Below are positions 52,023 through 61,371 of a stretch of 64,000 bases of DNA, piece after piece. Each line of letters starts with the position of its first letter. Within the stretch, counting starts at the first letter, position 1. The notes beneath the pieces are model-generated. The model searched no databases and was not told the DNA's origin. It saw nothing but the letters and a program-made list of their open reading frames with translations. The stretch is from an uncultured Elusimicrobia bacterium. GTDB taxonomy: Bacteria > Elusimicrobiota > Elusimicrobia > Elusimicrobiales > Elusimicrobiaceae. The translations under genes were made by a program, and so were the position numbers. The stretch lies in assembly GCA_945913025.1 (NCBI GenBank), contig CAMECJ010000002.1, positions 1 to 64,000 of the forward strand. Direction: 5' to 3'.

Positions 52023-53630
52023 TTATTCAGCAAGAATCGTCGGAGTGATGAAGATAACCAAGTCTGTAGTGCTTTTGGATTTAGTTTTGCTGGTAAAGAG
52101 CCAGCCGACTATCGGAATATCACCCAAAAGCGGCACTTTGCGGGTTTGGTCCGTTTCGCGGGAGGTCAACAGACCGCCGATAACAACCGTCTGCCCGTTT
52201 TTCACGCGGACCAAGGTGGAAGCCGCGCGGGTGGTAGTATCTTTGGAGAAGTCAAAACCGGAACTCACCAAGTCGGAGTAAGAAGGCTGCACATACAGCG
52301 TTACATAGCCTTCGCGGTTTACCTGCGGGGTAACCTGCAAGGTAAGACCGACGCGTTTTCTTTCCGCCGAGGTGGTGGTCATCCCTTCACCGGAACTGCT
52401 ACCCGATTGGCTCATCGTCTGGCCGACGGTGGCATCCGTAGAGGTAGTGATGGTGGCCGTTTTGTTGTTTAAGGTAACCACTTTCGGTTTACCCAAGTAT
52501 TTGGCTTCTCCGCGGGTAAGCAAACTTCTGAGTACAATGTTAAAAGCAGAGAAATCCAACAAACCGGCTTCATCTTCACCTTCACCTTCACTAGACGAAG
52601 AAGAGCTGCCGCTGCCACTACCGCTGCCGCTGCCGCTTCCGCTGTCGCCGCTGCTCAACTGGTCCTTACTCGGAAAGATATAGTTCCAGCCTTTCACGCC
52701 GACGCCCTTGATATAATCCAAATCCACTTTGCGTTTGGGGGCGGTCATCGACGCCATAGTACCGTCAGACCCGCCATATTCAAAACCTAAGTTCAGACCA
52801 CTCGTTTTGCTGACTTCCACGATTTGCGCTTCAATCAAAATCTGCGGCGGTTTAATATCCAACTCAGCCAAAATATTTTCCACTTGGGGGAACACTTCGG
52901 CCACGTCAGTAATAATCAATTTATTGGTACGGGGATCCACGGCAATTTTACCCACGGGAGAAAGCATACTTTGCACAATTTTAGTAATTTCCGCTCCGCC
53001 GCTGCTGTAGGAATCATTGCCTTTGGAGGAGGAATTCCCGCCCAAACCATTCATTACGTCGCCTATTCCGCCTCCGGAATAGCCGGATGAAGAACTGCTG
53101 GAAACATCCTGCGGCATAATGCTGTTAAGTTCACTGGAAGCAGATCCGACGCCTTGCAGCGAAATATAGCTTAACGTATATATTTTGGTAATTGTATCTG
53201 GAGCATCGTTCGAGCGTTTTGTTACAACATAGCTGTCGCTCTTTCCGATACGCTGGTACGCCAAACCGTGCACGCGCAGAAGCGTATCGAGCGCTTCGCG
53301 CACAGTTACGCGCGTTAAAGAGGCCGTGACTTTTTTATTGGCGAATTCTTCGCTCATAATAAAGTTAATTTTGGCCTGCGTGGTAATGCTGTTCAAAAAG
53401 GCCGATATTGGTACATTGGAAACGCGAATGGACACTTTTCGATCAAGGGGAGAAGGTCCTTCCAGTTCCTTGTATAAATCGGTTTCGCCAGACAGCTTTA
53501 CCGTAGTATCTTCCGTGACGGCAATGGTATCATCGCTGGGAAGAGTTTGCCGAGCCGTTTGGGCGGCGGCATTCCCTCCAAGTCCAAGCACAGTTACACA
53601 AGCCAACACTAATGCTAAACGATTTGTCAT
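52023..53630 (-). CDS. pilQ: Secretin PilQ/GspD
   Basis: Outer-membrane channel through which the pilus or cargo exits. The 535-residue protein has a signal peptide (about 1-23), an STN/N0 domain (VSIRVSNVPISAFLNSI), an N1-type domain, and the secretin core ending VPLLGDIPIVGWLFTSKTK. A Gly-Ser run followed by Ser/Glu-rich sequence (about 325-355) interrupts the core, and another Ser/Gly-rich loop sits near 175-210. AGGAGG precedes the ATG. Confidence 0.93.
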   Translation of the reverse strand: MTNRLALVLACVTVLGLGGNAAAQTARQTLPSDDTIAVTEDTTVKLSGETDLYKELEGPSPLDRKVSIRVSNVPISAFLNSITTQAKINFIMSEEFANKKVTASLTRVTVREALDTLLRVHGLAYQRIGKSDSYVVTKRSNDAPDTITKIYTLSYISLQGVGSASSELNSIMPQDVSSSSSSGYSGGGIGDVMNGLGGNSSSKGNDSYSSGGAEITKIVQSMLSPVGKIAVDPRTNKLIITDVAEVFPQVENILAELDIKPPQILIEAQIVEVSKTSGLNLGFEYGGSDGTMASMTAPKRKVDLDYIKGVGVKGWNYIFPSKDQLSSGDSGSGSGSGSGSGSSSSSSEGEGEDEAGLLDFSAFNIVLRSLLTRGEAKYLGKPKVVTLNNKTATITTSTDATVGQTMSQSGSSSGEGMTTTSAERKRVGLTLQVTPQVNREGYVTLYVQPSYSDLVSSGFDFSKDTTTRAASTLVRVKNGQTVVIGGLLTSRETDQTRKVPLLGDIPIVGWLFTSKTKSKSTTDLVIFITPTILAE

Positions 53631-53663
53631 CTATCCTCCTGTGATTACCTACTAAATATATTA

Positions 53664-54296
53664 CTATTTCAACTTAACTTTCCGTACAAATTTATGCCCT
53701 TTATAAGAAAATACAACCTCGTCCGGACGCACTTCTACAATACGCGCACCATAAATCGATTTACCCACCGTATAAATACGGCTGCCGATAAACACTTCCT
53801 GCCCGATAATACCGCCTATTCTAATTTTATTGCGCACTTCGCGGGTAGGATCTTTGATGCGGGCCAGTTCCAGCTGGCGCAAGCGCTCAGCTTCCTCGCG
53901 TTTGCGTCTTTCTTCAGCCAACTGACGCTGGCGTTCAGCCTCAATCGCCGCCAAACGCTGCTGTTCGCGATATTGCAACAGTAAAAAATCATCGGGCGAC
54001 AAGGTAGGATCCCTGCGGTTTTTGGGATTATAGACCACGCGTTTTGTGGGGGAAGGCTGTTCTTCCGTCACCTCTTCCCGTTTGGCTACAAATTCCTGTG
54101 GGGAGGGTGGCTGTTGTATCGCAGTGTCATCCGCCGGCACGGCAGGAGCCTCAACGGGCATTTCTCTTACATCAGCCTGCGCGTCAAGCGCCTGTTTGGC
54201 TTGGGGCGCTACACGACCAGTCATATTTCCGTTTTGCTGCGCATAAAGGCACGGAGCGGACAAAACAAAAAGTAAAAGATAAACGGTTGTTCTCAT
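53664..54296 (-). CDS. pilP: PilP-like pilus assembly protein
   Basis: A 210-residue exported protein with signal peptide (about 1-19), a Pro/Glu/Gln linker, an Arg/Glu-rich coiled stretch (about 105-150), and a small C-terminal beta domain (KIRIGGIIGQEVFIGSRIYT..VVFSYKGHKFVRKVKLK) like the PilP/GspC homology region that contacts the secretin. Position between PilO and PilQ supports the call. It lacks a clear lipobox. Confidence 0.75.
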   Translation of the reverse strand: MRTTVYLLLFVLSAPCLYAQQNGNMTGRVAPQAKQALDAQADVREMPVEAPAVPADDTAIQQPPSPQEFVAKREEVTEEQPSPTKRVVYNPKNRRDPTLSPDDFLLLQYREQQRLAAIEAERQRQLAEERRKREEAERLRQLELARIKDPTREVRNKIRIGGIIGQEVFIGSRIYTVGKSIYGARIVEVRPDEVVFSYKGHKFVRKVKLK

Positions 54297-54299
54297 ACG

Positions 54300-54974
54300 T
54301 TATTTTCCTCCCGCTGATTCTTTTTTATTTGCTGCCGCGCGTTTTTTGGCCACAATCTGCTCGTAATCTTTGAACATCGTCCGCGCAATTTTTTCCTTAG
54401 GAAAAATCGTGTTAAACTTCATAGCGATTTTGTTATTTCCTAAATGTTCGGGACTTGTATCTTTGGTAATGGAAAAATCGGACACTTTCAGATACTCATT
54501 TGAATTTTCAATATCCGCCAGAAAATTGGCGAAACGGGCAAAATCCATTTCCGAATTGACCTGCAACGAAGCAGCCACATACGTAGGATTGGATGAATCT
54601 TCCGACTGGGAACCATTTACCTGCGGAGTCAAATTAGCCTCTTTAAAGACACCCAAAATCTGGCTGACCAGCCAGCCGTTTTTATCCGATATATCCGGAA
54701 AATGCGGCTCCAATTCGAACAACAGGTCCTTATTCGTCATATATTCTCGTTCACTGGACTGCTGCATATGGATGGCCTCCATCTGGCCATTATAGTTGCT
54801 GATTCGTTCGTTAAACTGTCCGTTGCAATACTTAAAGGCCAAGAATACAGCCAGCACAGCAACAAACTGTTTGACAAACAGTTTATAATTGCCTTCCTGC
54901 ATAACCGTTTGAATATCTTGGAACCCTTTTTTTAAAGCTTCAACGTGTTTATTGGTTTTTAAATTAGCGGCCAT
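54300..54974 (-). CDS. pilO: PilO-like pilus assembly protein
   Basis: A 224-residue inner-membrane protein with one membrane segment (about residues 35-52), a coiled stretch and a periplasmic ferredoxin-like domain, the PilO/GspM layout. ATG 54974 (MAANLKTNK) is preferred over an in-frame extension of 40 codons because AAGGAGGT precedes it and it overlaps the PilMN stop by only 11 bp. Sequence similarity is weak; the gene order decides the call. Confidence 0.75.
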   Translation of the reverse strand: MAANLKTNKHVEALKKGFQDIQTVMQEGNYKLFVKQFVAVLAVFLAFKYCNGQFNERISNYNGQMEAIHMQQSSEREYMTNKDLLFELEPHFPDISDKNGWLVSQILGVFKEANLTPQVNGSQSEDSSNPTYVAASLQVNSEMDFARFANFLADIENSNEYLKVSDFSITKDTSPEHLGNNKIAMKFNTIFPKEKIARTMFKDYEQIVAKKRAAANKKESAGGK

Positions 54975-56583
54975 TGTTGCGACCTCCTTCTTTGGAACAA
55001 GTAAACACAAAATGCGTTTCTTGTTCCGCGCCTTTTCCGCCGGACATTTTATTTCCGCCTGTAGAAGCCGTACCGGCCACGCTGACGAAATCAATATTGG
55101 CTTTTTTCCCGCAGATTTTGCTTAAAATCGGCTGCGCGGCAAGCGCATCGCGGAATTGGTTGCCGAGAACTACATCGGACTGCCCATCCTTACCAGATTT
55201 AATGGAACCCTCTATTTTCACAGAACGCGATTCCGAACCCTTATTTGGAAAAGGATCACTGTATTCCAACTTGGTAATCCAAATCTGTTGGGGAATCGTA
55301 TCGACAATTTCCATAATCAGCGGTGTAATCGTATTATCATAACGAGTCATTGCCTGCAAATTGCTGTTCTGGGTTTTCATACGGCTTAAATTAGTTTGGA
55401 TTTGGTTCGCTGTCAAGCCGTCAAAATCCGCCACCGTACGCTGTTGGGAGGCTTTCCTACGCTGCAGTTCGCCGGCTTTATTTCGCACGCTCAAATATCC
55501 TTTCCCAATTAACAGCAAAATCAATGCTATAAGTACACTTGCCACCTTCCAAGCAGTTAAACTGGCATTAAATTCGTACTCGCTTAGACGGTTGCCTTTG
55601 GTAAAGTCAATATCCGGAGTTTTATGATCGTAAAATTTAATGCTCGCGCCAATGGCAGAAATTTCTCCGGCCGACTTTGTTTCAATACCGTAAATTTCGC
55701 TTAAATTCCATTTACGAACGGGCTTTTTGGAGTCAGCTTCCAACGCCGGAACCCATTGTTCAATATCCGTTCCCACAATAACCGCTTCGTCAAACGGATC
55801 TTTTTCCAACTGTTTGGCGATAAACTCCGTGCAGTTGGTAATTTCAAAGCGACGGCGTTCCGCCGGCAAAGAACCCGAAATTTCCACTTCACGCAAGAGC
55901 ACGGGAGCGTTTTCGTTTAAGAACACAAAATTCGCCATATCTTTACCGAAGAAGGAATAGATCCGGCCTCCGTCGCCCACGGCTTCTTTGTCGCTGTCGT
56001 TAAACGCACGCCCCAAAGACAAGCTGGAAGGTTCTACAGAAATAAGCTCCAACCCTACCGTCTTTAGCCCTTTTTGCAAACGTTCAATAATCAGTTTAGT
56101 CGTCAGCGCAAACACAACGCCCAAGCGTTTTTGCTTGGTTGCGGCGGTTTCAAATTCATACACGTGATACGCATATTCCGCTTTTTCAAACGGAAAATGT
56201 ATATATTTACGCGCCTGCAGCGGAATAGAGCTCTTCCACATTTTTCGCTCAATTGCAGCCGGAATAACAAAATGGCGCAACAAACAAAAAGCCGGAGCCA
56301 AACTGACCACCACGCGGTTTGTTTTCCATTTTTTCTTGGAAGTAACTTTTCCCAGTGAATCCAGCCAGTTATCCATCGAAAAAAAGGTTTCGTTTAAGTC
56401 AAGCGGTTTTAAATTCGTTCTGTCAACGTCATTGATCGGTACGCGCACCAAAGACTCAAGTACGGTACCTCCGTCCTTTTTTGCACTTTGCGCCACGTAA
56501 ATCTCATCAATCCCGATATACAGTCCCAGACAATCCGGGTGCGCATTCATATTCTGTCCTATCAACGATTCAGAAAGACTCAT
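54964..56583 (-). CDS. PilM-PilN fusion (GspL-like)
   Basis: A 539-residue protein uniting two pilus alignment subunits. Residues about 15-330 form an actin-like PilM domain (GLYIGIDEIYVAQ; VVVSLAPAFCLLRHFVIP). A membrane segment follows (about 348-366), then a PilN-like coiled region and periplasmic domain (TPLIMEIVDTIPQQIWITKLEY). The topology equals GspL of type II secretion. It is coupled to the PilO gene by an 11-bp overlap. Confidence 0.85.
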   Translation of the reverse strand: MSLSESLIGQNMNAHPDCLGLYIGIDEIYVAQSAKKDGGTVLESLVRVPINDVDRTNLKPLDLNETFFSMDNWLDSLGKVTSKKKWKTNRVVVSLAPAFCLLRHFVIPAAIERKMWKSSIPLQARKYIHFPFEKAEYAYHVYEFETAATKQKRLGVVFALTTKLIIERLQKGLKTVGLELISVEPSSLSLGRAFNDSDKEAVGDGGRIYSFFGKDMANFVFLNENAPVLLREVEISGSLPAERRRFEITNCTEFIAKQLEKDPFDEAVIVGTDIEQWVPALEADSKKPVRKWNLSEIYGIETKSAGEISAIGASIKFYDHKTPDIDFTKGNRLSEYEFNASLTAWKVASVLIALILLLIGKGYLSVRNKAGELQRRKASQQRTVADFDGLTANQIQTNLSRMKTQNSNLQAMTRYDNTITPLIMEIVDTIPQQIWITKLEYSDPFPNKGSESRSVKIEGSIKSGKDGQSDVVLGNQFRDALAAQPILSKICGKKANIDFVSVAGTASTGGNKMSGGKGAEQETHFVFTCSKEGGRNNGR

Positions 56584-56601
56584 ATATTTTTTCCTTCCGG
56601 A

Positions 56602-58479
56602 TTAATTTTGATAATCTTCATACGGCATATCATACGGATTATTTACGGGCAACGAATCCGCATCTTGATACACATTCGTTTCCTGAAGCGACGGCTGTGC
56701 TGCGACATTGGGATCTTCTTCCTCAATGATATTGGTAACAGTGGTTTTCGTCGTGGTAGTAGTTACCGACACAGGATCAGAAGAAACCTTTGAGCTCTCT
56801 TTTGCCGCAGCGGGAGCTCCCATCGTACGACCGGGTTTTACCCACAAACGAGGTGTTTTATAATTACATTCAGGACACAACTCATCCGAGGAGTTCACCG
56901 CACACGAACCCGTGTTGCAACCGCTCGTTTTCTTTTGGGCGGAACATTTTACCACCACACGGCGGCGCAATGTTTGCTTTTCGCCTTTCAAGTCGGTAGC
57001 GGTTAGGACGAACGTATACTTACCGCAAGGGAGTTCCGGCCCGATAATTCCCTTGCGTCCGTTCCATAAAATTTGATGATAGACAGGCATAAAACCTTCC
57101 AGTTGGCGCACGACATAGAAATTACCGTCGCGGCCGTGCTGGACCACTTGCAATACCCAATTGTCCACCGGATTCAGCGTTTCCAATACGGAAAAATCAA
57201 TCGCATACGCTTCGCCCAAAGAACGGTCAATCGCGTGGCAAAGCGGCACAACAGCCATACTTAAAAGCGGGGCTTTTACATTCTTTTCGTTCTTTTCCAT
57301 ATTAGCCGGAAGTTTGGATTCATAATCAAACACAACGGACACACCGTTCAAGTTGGCAAAACGGGCAGGCGGTTCTTGGTCGGCTAAACCCATATTGTAG
57401 TGGAGTTTACCCTGCGAAATACCGCGGTTGATCAAATAGGAATTGAGCGCCATCGCCTGTCGAATACCGGAAAGTGTTACGTCATCGGTATAAGACCCGG
57501 GGGGTAAAATGACATACGCCGCGCCCTGTGTCAAAGCGAGCAAGGCATACACGTCGTCCAACACAGAAAAGGAAGAAGTTTTAAATTTGTTTCTGTCAAA
57601 CAACACTTCGGGGTCAATATCCAGCGCATCGGGTTTTCCGTCACGCATATAAAGGTGTATGCCTTTAACCGCATTGATTTTTTCAATGGCGGCAGCCGTC
57701 ATACTGGCGATTTTTTGTTTAGAATACAACTCACGCGCTTCTATCGCTTCGGGCGTGGTTAAATCTATAAAGGTGCTGGAAGCGGAGTCGTTAGCGGTAG
57801 AAACCGACACTTCATCCTGACGGGAGGCATCCAATTCTTCCGTCGTTTGGTCCTGTAAAGCCTCCTTGTCAGCCTGAGCGGTTTTGTCCAGTCCATCCTC
57901 AATCAAGACACCTTCGATGACGGCATCACCCGTCATTTCATCGTTTACATCAGCGGCGTTTTGAAGATCAACCTGCTGTGCGGAATCAGCCTGACGCATT
58001 GCGGCCATATGTTGCGCTTCGATACGGTCCGTTAAAGTTTGCTGTTCGGCGGCAACCGCGTCATTTTCTTTTGCCAAAGCGGCAGCTTCGGCTGCCTCTG
58101 TAACTGCAGCAGCTTTAGCGGCGGAAGCTTCAGCTTCCTGCTGGGCAGACCAAACGGCAGAATCTGCCGTTAAGTCGAGATTTTTTACTTCGCCTTCCTT
58201 AAAATTAACATCCACCACTACCGGCGTTTGAATCCCGCCCATACGGTTATGAATCAGTTCCACATACTTATTGGCTTCGGCGACTTCTTCTTTGTTCCCA
58301 TTAACGAGTACATCAATAAAATAATCCATCGCCTCTCCGTCTTTATTGTCATCGTACAGGGAAATGCCTTTAGCCAGTTGGCGCGCTGGCGTTGCGGCGG
58401 ACAACGTACTGCCGCCCGTCAGAGATAAACAGAAAACAGATACTGCCAAATAACCCAAGAATTGATTTGTTTTTATCAT
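56602..58479 (-). CDS. Large periplasmic protein with OmpA-like region
   Basis: A 625-residue exported protein at the head of the pilus assembly genes. Signal peptide (about 1-28), an early helical part, an Ala/Glu/Gln coiled stretch (about 105-170), then a region around 320-385 resembling OmpA-like peptidoglycan-binding domains (IRQAMALNSYLINRGISQGK). Later come a beta-rich part (GKYTFVLTATDLKGEKQTL), a cysteine cluster (CNTGSC, CPEC) and a Thr-rich tail. It may anchor the machine to peptidoglycan as FimV or TsaP do. GAGGA precedes the ATG. Confidence 0.7.
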   Translation of the reverse strand: MIKTNQFLGYLAVSVFCLSLTGGSTLSAATPARQLAKGISLYDDNKDGEAMDYFIDVLVNGNKEEVAEANKYVELIHNRMGGIQTPVVVDVNFKEGEVKNLDLTADSAVWSAQQEAEASAAKAAAVTEAAEAAALAKENDAVAAEQQTLTDRIEAQHMAAMRQADSAQQVDLQNAADVNDEMTGDAVIEGVLIEDGLDKTAQADKEALQDQTTEELDASRQDEVSVSTANDSASSTFIDLTTPEAIEARELYSKQKIASMTAAAIEKINAVKGIHLYMRDGKPDALDIDPEVLFDRNKFKTSSFSVLDDVYALLALTQGAAYVILPPGSYTDDVTLSGIRQAMALNSYLINRGISQGKLHYNMGLADQEPPARFANLNGVSVVFDYESKLPANMEKNEKNVKAPLLSMAVVPLCHAIDRSLGEAYAIDFSVLETLNPVDNWVLQVVQHGRDGNFYVVRQLEGFMPVYHQILWNGRKGIIGPELPCGKYTFVLTATDLKGEKQTLRRRVVVKCSAQKKTSGCNTGSCAVNSSDELCPECNYKTPRLWVKPGRTMGAPAAAKESSKVSSDPVSVTTTTTKTTVTNIIEEEDPNVAAQPSLQETNVYQDADSLPVNNPYDMPYEDYQN

Positions 58480-58602
58480 TCAGTATTCCTCGCCGTGCGC
58501 CGTATAACTCCGTGACACACAGATAATAGAATTATAGCAATTTAAAGCGCTTTGTAAAGAGTATTTTTTTATTTTTTATAAAAATCCGTACGCGCCGTCT
58601 AT

Positions 58603-61209
58603 TTACGACAGCGCTTTCAACCGCGCCAGCGCCAAGGTATTGGAAGGATAGTAAAAGAGAGCATCCTGCAGACACCGTTTGGCTCCGGCGGAATCTTCCG
58701 CCTGATACAACAATGTGGACAGCGCCAAGTTGGCCCACAAATCGTCCGGATGTGTGTCAAGCACGCCTTCCAGCACTTCTTTTGCTTTAATGCCGTTGCC
58801 CGCTAAAGACAATACCCTGGCCAGCAGAATCGAACCGTTGGTATCGTCCGGATAATCGGCGATGTAGGCCTCGATATTATTCCGTAAACGCTGTTGGTAA
58901 AAAGGCGACATTTTATGAAAACGATCCGCCTTCTCGTTATATTTCTGGAGGCGGGCCGCCTGTTCCAACACAGCAGGTTTTACTTCATCCGAAGAGTATA
59001 AGGCCTGTAAACGGCTTAACAGATCTTTATCCAGCGTATCTACCGTCAATCCGCGCTTATAAACATTTTTGGCATACTCTGTTTCCCCTTGTTTACGGTA
59101 AATTTCGCCCGCCAGCTTCCACAGCCCCGTCTCATACGGAAACAGCGACAACCCGCGTTCCACCAACTCCAGCGCGGATTTATCGGCGTAGATAGGTTCC
59201 TCGTACAACAACTGGGAAAGCATCCCGTATGCTGGTAAATTATACGGATTTAAACGTAAATTGTCCATTAAATAATGAACGGCCTTTTTATTATCCTGCG
59301 CGCCCAACGCCGCCAACGCAGCGTGGAAATACACCTCTTCATAATAGGCTGCGGCGGAAATGGTTTTTTCAAACGTTTGAAGCGCCTCTTGATATTTGTT
59401 TTGTGCCAAAAGCACATTCCCCAATCGGAAACCCGCCTCCGTATTGGCCGGATACAGGGAAAGCGCGGCGGAAAGATTCCGCTCGGCTGCCGGATAATTC
59501 TTAACGGCGATGTTTTTCTGTCCGGCAAAAGAATGGTATTCGCTCGCCAGCCATAACCCCTGCCACACAATACACGCCACGCTCAGCCCCAGCGCAATAA
59601 GCGCTACCGTTTTGGTAAACGGGTTGGCGGTAATCAAAACACGGCGTTCTTCTTTTCCCACACCGCTGACTTCAGCCCCCACCATCCACCAAAAGATAAA
59701 TGCCGGCACCACCGCGTGCAAAGAGATATTAAGCATATTATCAGCCAACATTCCCAAAATGCCGCAGAATAAGGCCTGAAGAAGCTGTTTTTTGTCGCCC
59801 TCTTTTTTATGGGCGGCAAAATCGCGCACCTCCAAAAACAGCACCATAAACATAAATAAGAACAGCCCCAACCCGACGATCCCCCCCTGCGCCAGTTGGA
59901 AAAATAACTCGTTATGGGGTGCGGGAGTAATAGTTTTTAAACCGCGCAAATCCGGATAGCGAAGCAGCGTGCGGGGTTGGTATTGCATAAACGCCATCTG
60001 AAAATTGCCCAAACCGCTGCCCAGAACAGGACGCGCTAAAAAGATTTCCTTAGACACATCCCACATAAACAAACGCTGGTGGAGTGACTGGAAAATATCG
60101 CCGCGTCCGATATTTAGCGTAAAATTGGAAGGCGTTACCGCCGAAAGTTCCGCGGCGCGTTTGGCCACGGGGCTGGGTGCCTCTTTCGAATCCCAATATA
60201 CGCTCCCCCACCCTACGCCTACGGCTAGTACGGCCAACAAAAATACACGGCCCTTACGGCTCCAAATTAACGCACGCAGTGTGCCAAACATCCACATCAT
60301 AATAAGCGCGCACAACGCTCCAAACCAGCACGAACGCGCCAGGCCGAACGAGAGGAACAAAACGTAAACAAGCACCAACAGTCCGTAGACGCAAAAATCC
60401 TTTTTGCTGTCCGTACGCATATAGTACACGATCAGCGCCGGAAGCAGCATTACAACAGCTGACGACAGAAAGTTCGGATTTCCGAAAGTGGAAAACGCTT
60501 TGGTGGCAAACTGGTTGATTTCAAACGGCCATAAAAATTCCAGCCCCAATGCCTGCAGTACGCCATACCCGCACGCTAAAAATACAGCCACAAACAGAAG
60601 CACCAAAATATTTTCCTGCGTTAATTTTTTAAGCACGCGCACGGCCAGCCATACGCCCAAAACCCACAAAAACAACGCATACCAGTCAAACAAATGCGCA
60701 AAAAGATTTGCCGACGCAAGATTCGTTTTTAAATGAGGCAAAAAATACCACAGCGCACCCCACGCCAAAAAGAGAAGGATATAATTAGTTTTGCTTTCAA
60801 TCGTGCCGGAAAAAACGACATTTTTGCTGATCATATACGCTCCGAACGCCACCACCAACAGCAGTGTTCCGTAATTTAAAAGACCGTAAAACATCGTTTG
60901 TCTGAGCACCTGCGGGGCAGACGACACCGCCGACAGCCACCCCGCCGCTAACGAAAGAACGTAAACAAAAAAAGCCAGATCAAAAAATGTTTTGGTAAAA
61001 TCAATGGCTTGGGAACGCAAAAACTTAAAGGCCAATGTGCCGCAAATCAGCGCCAAAAGAACATATAAAAGTACGTTCTGCGCAAAAAACGGATTGGCAG
61101 TCAAATCGGTAAAAAATACAAGAGGAACGACGAGAAAGCACGTTGCCAGCAGCACGCGGATAATCTTCATATAAATGGTTTCTTTGGCAGATTTAGTAAG
61201 ATTAAGCAT
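58603..61209 (-). CDS. O-antigen ligase family protein with TPR domain
   Basis: An 868-residue membrane protein: about a dozen membrane segments (20-540) with the Wzy_C/O-antigen ligase region near 385-470 (GSGLGNFQMAF, APHNELFFQLAQGGIVG), then a periplasmic array of tetratricopeptide repeats (about 575-868). Members act as O-antigen ligases, polymerases or protein O-oligosaccharyltransferases such as PglL. Its place beside the pilus operon favours pilin glycosylation, but this is inference. ATG 61209 is chosen over an in-frame TTG four codons upstream. Confidence 0.85.
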   Translation of the reverse strand: MLNLTKSAKETIYMKIIRVLLATCFLVVPLVFFTDLTANPFFAQNVLLYVLLALICGTLAFKFLRSQAIDFTKTFFDLAFFVYVLSLAAGWLSAVSSAPQVLRQTMFYGLLNYGTLLLVVAFGAYMISKNVVFSGTIESKTNYILLFLAWGALWYFLPHLKTNLASANLFAHLFDWYALFLWVLGVWLAVRVLKKLTQENILVLLFVAVFLACGYGVLQALGLEFLWPFEINQFATKAFSTFGNPNFLSSAVVMLLPALIVYYMRTDSKKDFCVYGLLVLVYVLFLSFGLARSCWFGALCALIMMWMFGTLRALIWSRKGRVFLLAVLAVGVGWGSVYWDSKEAPSPVAKRAAELSAVTPSNFTLNIGRGDIFQSLHQRLFMWDVSKEIFLARPVLGSGLGNFQMAFMQYQPRTLLRYPDLRGLKTITPAPHNELFFQLAQGGIVGLGLFLFMFMVLFLEVRDFAAHKKEGDKKQLLQALFCGILGMLADNMLNISLHAVVPAFIFWWMVGAEVSGVGKEERRVLITANPFTKTVALIALGLSVACIVWQGLWLASEYHSFAGQKNIAVKNYPAAERNLSAALSLYPANTEAGFRLGNVLLAQNKYQEALQTFEKTISAAAYYEEVYFHAALAALGAQDNKKAVHYLMDNLRLNPYNLPAYGMLSQLLYEEPIYADKSALELVERGLSLFPYETGLWKLAGEIYRKQGETEYAKNVYKRGLTVDTLDKDLLSRLQALYSSDEVKPAVLEQAARLQKYNEKADRFHKMSPFYQQRLRNNIEAYIADYPDDTNGSILLARVLSLAGNGIKAKEVLEGVLDTHPDDLWANLALSTLLYQAEDSAGAKRCLQDALFYYPSNTLALARLKALS

Positions 61210-61323
61210 ATCTTTTCCCAAAAAGAGTTTTTAATATTGTAGTTTTTTTACGTTTACAATTAAAGCGTTTTTTCACCCGAAATAATAAATATTCCCCGGC
61301 TTGGCAGGGGCTTGCCGTTACAT

Positions 61324-61360
61324 ACAAAACACCCGCCCCTAACAAGAGGCGGGTGTTTGA
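61324..61360 (-). terminator. Terminator of the GGGtGRT operon
   Basis: AAACACCCGCC pairs with GGCGGGTGTTT; on the minus strand TGT follows after the stem. It lies 12 bp beyond the gene end. Confidence 0.75.
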
Positions 61361-61371
61361 AAAAACAATTG

